This document shows, piece by piece, positions 36,621-64,000 of a DNA stretch of 64,000 bases. The stretch lies in NCBI GenBank assembly GCA_003508835.1, contig PUFA01000204.1:806001-870000 (forward strand). The letters run 5' to 3'. A model generated the notes under the pieces. That model was not told the DNA's origin. It made no database searches and worked only from the letters and a program-made list of their open reading frames with translations. This DNA is from Eonycteris spelaea (lineage: Eukaryota > Chordata > Mammalia > Chiroptera > Pteropodidae). How positions within the stretch are numbered: position 1 is the first letter of the stretch; every line of letters starts with the position of its first letter. Both the position numbers and the translations under genes were made by a program.

Positions 36621-37079
36621 CTAACCCCAATCATTATATTTTTATCAAGACTAGCTCATTTAACTCATTTGTTCTCATTAAACCACATGAAAAAATACCG
36701 TTTTATTCCCATTAGGAAACTGAGGCACAGAGAAATTAAATAATTTTCCCACGGTCACCAGAGCCAGTAAGTGGTGAAGGAGCAATTCTAACTGAGGAAA
36801 TGGCTTCTGGAGTTCATATTTTCACAAGCCGAATCATGTAAAGCGACACATAATTGCTGGCACATGAAAGTACTGTATTGATGTTAGCTGTTACTATGGT
36901 TTATCTCTATTAAGATTAATATAATAATCCTTATTTCATATGACTCCTGTGAGAATTAAATAAATCAACGTATGACAATTATCAAACAGTGCCTGGCATA
37001 CAGCAGGTCTTCAAAGGGTATTTAAATATTTCCAGTTCTACTTCACGTTTCTTTTCACTGTGAAGATGTTTGAATCCTT

Positions 37080-37433
37080 TCCGCCCTCCCCAAGATGGCG
37101 CAATAGCCACACAAAAATCTGTCCCACTCAATATGGCATCTATTACCGAAAAAGCCATCCGACCTTCTAAAGATGGTGCCAACACCAGGCATTTTCATTT
37201 TTCGTCCTCTTCAAAATGGCCGTAGCAGTTAGCGTCAAGTGCGGAAACCGACGACCTTCTCAAAATGGTGGTGGATGCAGCTGCACCACACATGACCATC
37301 TCAAGATGGCGCAAGCGTCGCAAACTTAGCGTCACTAGCATGAAGGTACTTCCGGTTACGCCAAAGGAAGGCGTGTGAGTTAGGCAGGATACCTTGAAAG
37401 ATTCCGTTTGGGCCGGGGCACTCTGGCGCGACC
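37080..37433 (+). promoter_or_regulatory. CCDC174: CCDC174 promoter with YY1-like motif array and ETS site
   Basis: The 350 bp before the CCDC174 ATG has raised CpG content and no TATA box. Six YY1-like sites (AARATGGYG or close) have their ATGG at 37,095, 37,133, 37,173, 37,216, 37,265 and 37,306, so spacings are 38, 40, 43, 49 and 41 bp. Most are preceded by a shared 'gaccttctca'-like lead, which suggests a decayed tandem repeat of about 41 bp. An ETS-type site (acttccggtt) is at 37,348-37,357. YY1 and ETS sites close to the start are typical of housekeeping TATA-less promoters. Transcription most likely begins at roughly 37,300-37,410. Confidence 0.7.
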
Positions 37434-56908
<19,475 letters not shown>

Positions 56909-58174
56909 ACTAGAAAACATTCTGACTTGGGTCCATACTATCAATGGTGTGCCTTCCTCTCCCAGGGCGGGGAAAATGACTTTAGGGACTGGATTGTAAC
57001 TTTATCTTCCTGTCCTTTCCATAGAAGACACAGGTTGGATTTGTCAGCAAGGAAGAAAGTGAATGGTACTGTGGGAAATCTGTAGCCACTTGGTTGTTCA
57101 TTTCTTTCTGATTGGTATGGAAGAGACATATTTATCTGGATTTACATGTAAGCTGTGATAAAGTAGAAATATTCTGTAATACTTGACACCAAGGAGTTTA
57201 CAATCCTGTCTCTCTTACACCCACTCCCATGACTTACTCAGATTCGAGGGCTCCATTCCTTTTCTTTTGCAAATACTAGCATAGATGTCTTTTTTTCCCA
57301 GGATTCAGCTTCTAGATCCATTGATGGAGCATCTCTCAGAATAACTTTTGTCTGTCAAACAATGGCAAATGAGAGGATACTGTGTGAAAGGCCAAGTGAT
57401 CTAATCTCTAAAAGGACCCTGAAGCTAGTGGACTAAAACATAAATGATAGGAAGACCAGGGGGGAGAACTTCGTAATCCAGAAGAGTGGAAGTCGAAGTC
57501 ACTACATTTTATTGTCATCCCATCCTAAGTGATTATCATCACCCGTGCATAGTGGGCATTCAGTGAGTGTGTGTTAATGACTGGGGTACATGTGGGAGCT
57601 GTTGAGTCTGGTTAGAGAGTGAGATGCTCCCTAACTGTTAAGGATGTTTCAGTTCACCTGCCTTCCTGTTATTCCCACTGTAGGCCTTCATCACTCTCTC
57701 AGGGTTCATTAGGGCCACCTCCCATGCCAGTGAGTCCTGTATGAATGTGCTAGAGCAGATCTTCCACATGCCGAAAGGAGTCCACCTTCTCCTGGGCTTT
57801 GTGATTAACATGTTTTCCATTTCCACAGCACATTGGTGTTGGTGAGGGTGCCCCTGTTCTTATTGCAGATTGCAAACTGGAGTGCAGAGAGGATCAGCAA
57901 GTAATCCCAGGTGACATCTAAATGGCAGATCTGGGCTTAAATGTAGTTTGTTTAGGCTTAGGTTTGTTCCAGACTTATGCTTTCTCCAAAACTCTCTGCT
58001 CTTAGTCGTGTTGCCCCAAAATAAAATCCCAATTCTAGAAAGTTTAACCTCTAAACTCCATATTGGACAAAGCTGCCAGACTTATTTATGGTCATTTTGT
58101 CAGCCTACCCAGGCAAATACCTCTTTTAACAAATAGACATTAAAACCAACTGATCTGGCTGCTTTTTTAAATAG

Positions 58175-58610
58175 AAATTGACAAGCTGATCCTAAGATTC
58201 ACATGAAATTGCGAGGGACCTATAATATCCAAAATAATCTTGAAAAAGAACAAAGTTGGAGGACTCACACTTATTTCAAGGCTTACTTAAAAGCTATAGG
58301 AATCAAAACAATATGTACTGATATAAGTGTAAACATATAGATCAATAGAATAAAGTTGAGAGTCCAGAAATAAACCCATACATCTATGGCCAATTGGTTT
58401 TTGACAGTGGTGCCAAACCATCCAATAGAGAGAGAATCGTTTTTTCAACAGAGGATAAATATCCACATGCAAAATAATGAATTTGGACCCATAGCTCACA
58501 CCACCTATAAGAGCAATTCAAAGTGGATCAAGATCTAAATGTGAGAACTCTAACGACAAAACCAACTAAAATGGCTTGTAGGACAAGAAAGGAGCCAGAA
58601 AAAAATAGAA
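58175..58610 (+). repeat. L1 ORF2 C-terminal fragment (sense)
   Basis: The text 'tgatcctaagattcacatgaaattgcgaggg', 'ccaaaataatcttgaaaaagaacaaagttgg', 'tagatcaatagaataaagttgagag' and 'ccaattggtttttgacagtgg' is standard L1 ORF2 3' sequence with frameshifts and stops. A short plus-strand piece, 5' truncated. Confidence 0.85.
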
Positions 58611-60970
58611 TATTAAAAAAATAGAATTGTGAGATGCCCTAGAATCATAAAGGGAAAAAAAGAAAGCAAACAATAGACAAATATGAGAAAGGTGGAAAGC
58701 AGATGTATTTATAAGGTAGAGCAGAAGAACTCGAGGCAAACTGTGAAAAAGGGACAAACAGGAAGACTAGTCAGGCAGCAGTACACCCTGAGTATGAAGC
58801 TAGCGACCACCAAATAACCTTTTGTCTCCCAGAACACCTAGGGTGGGTAGTGAAGCAGTCTGTGCATAGTGGCTCATCATCATTGTCAACTAATGACTAA
58901 GATTTTCCCTAGGATTTCAAAGACTGTATAAATCTATTTCCAAACCCCTTTTAACAGCAGACATTTAGTTTAGTCTTTTGTGAGCCCAGTTGTTACATTC
59001 TCTTCTTTGTCAGACCCAGAGTCCTTCAGATGTTAATACAATTTGTTTTACTGTCGTTCACAAGCCTGATTTGTACAAGTGTATCCAACAGATGGCATTA
59101 GAGGTCTTAGACTTCAGATCCACACTCTAAAATAGCACTGCCCAAAAGAAATATGATGTAAACCATTGTTTCATTTTCGATTTTCAAGGAATCACATTTA
59201 AAAAGTGAAATCAATTTTATTATATACTTTAGTCCAGTATATTCAAAATATTATTTCAACATTTAATCAATATACAAAAATATTAATGAGATTTTACATT
59301 TCACACCAAGTCGTCAAAATCCACTGTGTATCTACTTATATAATATAATTTTCATCATGGATACTTGATCTGTAGATTTCATAAAATATCAATTGAAAAA
59401 GTAGATTCACATGCCTGAGCTGTTCCAAACATCTTTTACCATGTTTAAAAGTTTGCAAATAACAATCAGGTACCAAGATTTAAATTTAAATTAATTTAGT
59501 CCCTTAGTCATTCTAATGTCATTTCAGATGCTCAAAAGACATGTCTTATACTACTGTACTGCACAGTACAACTCTAAATGTTCTATTTTTACATGCTCTA
59601 GAGTCTGACTACACGTCATCCTCTCAGTAGTAGTAACTAAAGGATTGACAAACAGTTTTTTCCAGGTGTACATGAAGCATTCAAGATATTATGGCTGTGT
59701 TTAATTGGGAGCAAGTAGTGGTAAAACCCCTTGTCAGTAAACATGACCACACCTTATTCATGATTTTGTAGAGCTAAGTGAAATGTTGTGGATCAGAAAT
59801 TGCTTTGAATTATTTTTTTCATTTTAATCTTTTCTCCAGGCCTTTTGTGTGTTTTGATACAGTTCATTTGAATTGGCTAAATAAATCATTTTGTTTGCTT
59901 GCAAAATTCCCAAAGGAGAAACTCTAAATCCATATACATGAGATTCTTGCTATGTATAGCTATACATTTGTGAGATTTGTGTAATTTATTTTCTCTTAAA
60001 GCCATAGTTCAGCCTACAGGGTGGTTTTCAACTAACCTTGTTGTGACATACAGAGGAGGCAGTAGAATTTAGAATTTGGAATGAGGGTGGGTACTGGTCT
60101 TTACAGTTAACGCAACAGAGAGTAGCCACACTGCATTTAGTTTCTTTCAGCCAGTAAATTGAACTAAGTTATATGTCAAGCGTTCCTGTAGAAAACTACA
60201 TGGCTAAGGTAACGATCATTGAAAATAATTTGTTGACCTGGGAGCAAAAATGAGACTCCCCTAGTCCTCCCACTTGCCCTTGCCAACTGTAGGTGAGTCA
60301 TTTTGCCTAGGAGAGGTTGTGGACATCTAGCTTAATGTTTAAAGTGTGTGTGAGGGATGAGTTGGAGTGGGGCGTTTGGGGAGAGCTAGGAAAACTGGAA
60401 AATTAAAGCAATCAAATGAAGCAAGGTTTTTTTAGTGAAAACCTGTCACCCAGGCCTAGTATTAATCCTTTACTGTGTTTATTAGTCCTGGGCTGTGTTT
60501 ATATATTTACACCTAGTAAATGTGTGTGTGTCCAGTAATGGGAGTGGTTTGAAATACTCTTTTTCACCCTCTGTTTAAACAGCATCTTTTCTCTACTACA
60601 TTTCTAACTGCAGCATTCTCCCTAACTGAAAACTCATCTGCTTGGTGGCAGTTTTGCCTGGCTTTGAGCATTTTTCCTGGGTTACATTGTGTTCTATTTC
60701 TATTTGATCATTATCAGTATTAAGTCCTTCTGAACTTGAAAGTGGGGAGTAGCTTTAGAGACTTGATCCCTCGCTCTCCCTCACCCTGTGCTGTGGAGGG
60801 GTTTCCTGTGGCGGTTCCTCTCCACATACAGTCAAGGTTGTTGAATGTTGTTTATGAGAACCAGAAAACAAGAATGGGCCCTGCTCCCAGCCCAGGTCTT
60901 CCAGGTCACAAGTGTAAGAACAGTGCTGCTGTCTTTGTAGGGGACCTGTGTTTTACTGTCTTCTCTTCAA

Positions 60971-60976
60971 AATAAA
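60971..60976 (+). terminator. CCDC174: Candidate poly(A) signal AATAAA
   Basis: A canonical hexamer is located about 4.06 kb after the CCDC174 stop codon and is followed by GT/T-rich sequence within 40 bp. It is one of two such hexamers considered. Confidence 0.3.
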
Positions 60977-62349
60977 TCACCGTTAGCATAAAAAGGTAAG
61001 GCTTTTATCTCTCTAATTATGATCTGCATAGGTTTTTATGGAATGTGTAATCAATGTCAACATACATTTGGGGTTTTTTTCTCCTTTCATTTAACGTTTC
61101 AAAAACAGCTCAGTTATTTTTAATGGCTGCCCAATAGTTATCAGATTAACATACGTCATCGTTAGATACTTCCTCAGTTGTTGACTGGCTGCATTATTTA
61201 TTTCACTATTAGTAATGAAGTGGCTATAAGCATCTTTTTGTTTCATTTAACCAACATTGATCTTTACCCAAGTACCTTCCTTCCCCTGTTTCAACCATCC
61301 CCTTGGGTATTACTTTCAGAACTGAGATCACTGGGTTAAAGGGATGATCATTTTTATGTTTGTTGATGGGTCTTCCCAGAAGACCTGTCTTAATAAGGGC
61401 CTTTGGCACCACAATAAATCTCTGTGGTGGAGGATGCAAGTGGCTTGCAAGTGAATTAATTCCAGTCCAGGATGAGGGGTGACTGTGAGGTTCCAGTTTC
61501 ACGTGTAAACCTTACTCAGTAGCCGGCGGTTAAGCTTCATCATTTGTGCAGCCTTCGACTCTGCTTACTCTCAGATCCACTTCTCTCTATAGCTCTGCCT
61601 TTTCTTCTTCCCATCTGCTAGAGAATTCAAGCATCTGTCCAGAACTGTTGATATACTGAGAAGTAGAGAGGACAGTGTCTATTAATTTTCCCAGCCCCAT
61701 CTCCACTTCTTTCATGCGAAGTGAGGGCTTATTCTCATGGCTGTCCTAGCCTAAAGCCTGTTTGCTCACTAGATTGCAGCACACAGTTACATCTGGACTG
61801 TTCACTGTCCTCACTTATCAGAGTGTTTCTGAGTAAAACCAGAGGGAGCTGAAACTAGAGAAAACAGCAAAGAAAGCCGGCACCAGATAACCTAAGGGAG
61901 CTACCTTCTATTTTGTTTTTATAAAGCTGTATGTGCTTCTACCCAAAAATGCATTCCTGGATCAGTACCAGTAAAAGGCAGTCGGCCCTGTTTTTGTTTT
62001 TTAAATCTATAAAAAGGAGAGTACTCTGACTTGTCATTGTACCCAAATTTCCCCCTCAGCTTGTTCTAGTTGAGTCCACTTGATTTTCCTGAAAACTGTT
62101 CATAATTTTTCTCCTTTTCACCACTTATCTGCTTGTTCCCTCCTGTGTGCCCTGGCAGTTTGCTGTGTCTGCAATTTAAGTACCCTTCCAGGTATGCCTA
62201 GGACTGAAAATCCATTTTTACTGTAGGCGGAAGTCAGGCTGCCATGGGTTTTGCTCCCCTCCTTGGCTAATCCCTCCGGCAGCTGTACGTCTCACACACT
62301 CCTTCCCACCCCACATTCCCACCCTACTGCCAGCCTTTGGAAATACCCC

Positions 62350-62770
62350 AAAATACAGATACTGCCTTTGCAGTCTTTTGAGGGTTTCCCATCACCTACA
62401 AGATGAACTCCAAGCTCAGCATTTTATACAAGCCCCTCTCAGCCGGCCCCTGCCCCAGCCCCTTCCACGCAACCCACCCCCATCCACACTAACCCGTAGC
62501 ATTATCTAGTAAACTTGGAATTCTCCAAACTTGCCAGGCTTATTTAAAGTCTCCAGCCTGAACAAGTGTCGTTCCCATTGTCAGGAATGCTCTTTCTTCT
62601 TTGCTAGTCAACTTCTACTTCTGGACCAGTTTCTGTCATTTCCATTGTGTAGCTTTCTTCTACCACTTAAAGGAATTACCTTTTTCTACCTAGCATTCTT
62701 TGAGCACTTAACTTTGTGCTAGGCATTGTGCTAGCCCTTTATGTGTATCTCATTTAATCCTCATGGTCCT
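62350..62770 (+). repeat. L2 LINE 3' end
   Basis: Sense L2: 'gggtttcccatcacctacaagatgaactcc', 'ccccttccacgcaaccc', 'cccattgtcaggaatgctc', then 'gagcacttaactttgtgc', a MIR-like end overlapping at 62,690 onward. Confidence 0.7.
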
Positions 62771-63529
62771 GGGAAGTAGACTAGTGTCCAAATGGGGCCC
62801 TTGAGAATGTCACGCAGGTCAAGTGCCAAGCTCAAGGTCTCATAGCCTAGTGACACTGCCTTCTTTGGACTTCCATTTTACCTTACAGAAAGTACTCTGA
62901 CTTGTCATCATAGCCTGGTGTGCATGCCTCTCCCCTCATCTCCCTCCTGCTTCAAGCTTGGAACAGAGGAAACAGGCAGCAAATTAGAACAAATACAGTC
63001 CTGGGCCCTTGGTCATCTTTTATATGCTTTATAAGCTTCTTATACAGCTTTTCATTTCTTCGTGAGCGTTGTTTGTTGAAACTTTGCTTAAAGCCATCTA
63101 CATGGATCTCTTAGACTATCTGTTAAACCCTGATGCTACAAAATATTTTTCACTTTCTTGTATGTGGCAGCACGGTACTTAGTGTCATGGAGACTGTAAA
63201 AGAAAAGGAGAGAAGACATGATCCCTGTCCTCTATGCAGAGATGAGACTTAACTACATGGGACGTAGTAGCAATTAAATACGTTTGAGTACTGGATTACA
63301 TAACATCTAAATTCTTCAGCACAACATGCAAGCCCCTTCATGATCTGATTCTAGACCACTTTTCTAACTTCATCAGCTACTTTCCCATAGACCTCTGGAG
63401 CCCCAACCATCCTGGTGTATTTTGTAGTTCTCTGAACTCCTCATGCTTTAAATGTCTCTCTGTATATACTGTTCCTTTTGCCAAGAATGCTTTCCTCTTC
63501 CTATCTGTCTGGCAACTACTTTAAAAAAA

Positions 63530-63850
63530 AATCAAAAAAATTTTTTAAATTACAGTTGACATACAATATTATATTAGTTTAGGTGTACGACATAGTGATT
63601 AGACATTTATATAACTTACAAAGCGATTGCCCCAATAAGTCTAGTACCCATCTGTCACCATACATAGTTACTACAATATTACTGACTATATTCTCTATGC
63701 TGTGCTTCACATCTCCAGACTGTTTTTATAACTGGCAATTTGTACATCTTAATCCCTTACCCCTTTTCACCAACTGGCAACTTCTTACTAATCTTTTATG
63801 ACAACCTTCAGTGTGACCCATATCGTATGTTCCAAAAATCAGTTTTGTAA
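63530..63850 (-). repeat. L1 3' end (antisense, laurasiatherian type)
   Basis: The text 'attacagttgacatacaatattatattag', 'cgacatagtgattagacatttatata', 'taagtctagtacccatctgtcacc' and 'actgactatattctctatgctgtgc' is typical of the L1 3' UTR shared by laurasiatherian mammals, on the minus strand. The element probably ends near 63,850. Confidence 0.75.
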
Positions 63851-64000
63851 GTCTCTTGTCTGTTAAACATTGAGCAACTCGAGGGCAAAGGCCATGTCTC
63901 AGTGATGGAAAAATGAATAAATGACAATAAAAATTGTGTAATTAGGAAGGACGGAGGGATGATGTACCAGCATGGATGATTGTCAATCAAGACTCACATG

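Larger units (their letters stand above)
7041..37079. other. Intergenic interval GRIP2-CCDC174
   Basis: About 30 kb separates the two gene starts, which are divergently arranged. I found no convincing intact protein gene. The content is old repeats, microsatellites, one GLRX3 processed pseudogene and one unexplained CpG-rich codon-like segment, each listed separately. Other open frames are 60-150 codons long, lack domains and often overlap repeats. Confidence 0.65.
56909..60976 (+). other. CCDC174: Probable CCDC174 3' UTR and downstream sequence
   Basis: About 4 kb after the conserved stop codon has no further coding similarity. AATAAA hexamers occur at 59,880-59,885 and 60,971-60,976; I cannot tell which, if either, is the main poly(A) signal. 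An L1 fragment sits inside. The UTR extent is uncertain. Confidence 0.4.
60977..64000. other. Intergenic sequence downstream of CCDC174
   Basis: I saw no exon of a neighbouring gene. In human the next gene on this strand is C3orf20; none of its coding sequence was recognised here. The content is L2 and MIR fragments and an L1 3' end. Confidence 0.5.

Noticed and set aside
60736..60975. 79-codon open frame as a possible small gene before the AATAAA
   Set aside because: No homology recognised and no start context better than chance; more likely 3' UTR or intergenic sequence.
63583..63990. Two open frames at the window end
   Set aside because: The first lies in an L1 3' end; the second overlaps it and has no domain.

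Overview
The window is mammalian nuclear DNA: two multi-exon genes with GT-AG introns, CpG-island promoters, and many decayed interspersed repeats (MIR, L2, MaLR-type LTRs, hAT and Tigger MITEs, old L1). The L1 3' end at about 63.5-63.85 kb resembles the L1 type common in laurasiatherians such as carnivores, ungulates and bats. I recognise no young, abundant lineage-specific SINE. One 5S rRNA-derived, A-tailed insertion lies at 43.2-43.4 kb. Together these make a bat, possibly a fruit bat (Pteropodidae), a reasonable but unproven guess. The gene order fits the segment syntenic to human 3p25.1, GRIP2 (-) then CCDC174 (+).

Layout. 1-6.34 kb is the start of the first intron of GRIP2, read on the minus strand. 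5.56-6.72 kb is a CpG island holding the GRIP2 first coding exon, which encodes the Cys11-containing N-terminus of the palmitoylated isoform. 6.7-37.08 kb is intergenic: microsatellites, a HAL1/L1M LINE, MaLR LTRs, L2, MIR, MER5A, a dead GLRX3 processed pseudogene at 26 kb, and an isolated CpG-dense, codon-like segment at 34.86-35.16 kb that I could not identify. 37.08-37.43 kb is the CCDC174 promoter, with a roughly 41-bp periodic array of six YY1-like motifs and an ETS site.

37,434-56,908 holds CCDC174, eleven coding exons on the plus strand. Its introns carry an antisense L1 with the 5S-derived insertion inside it, and a Tigger1-derived MITE. 56.9-64 kb is probable 3' UTR followed by intergenic sequence with L1 and L2 fragments. 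No exon of a following gene was recognised.

The main surprise is in CCDC174. The exons total 1,395 nt, exactly 9 nt less than the 1,404 nt needed for the 467-residue human protein as I recall it. The deficit falls at three separate places: 4 nt at the end of exon 6, 4 nt in exon 9 and 1 nt in exon 11. Each breaks the frame although the surrounding exons are otherwise well conserved. The exon 6 lesion could be rescued by a tandem donor 4 nt downstream. The pattern means assembly or sequencing error, splice compensation, or real inactivation; the sequence alone cannot decide.
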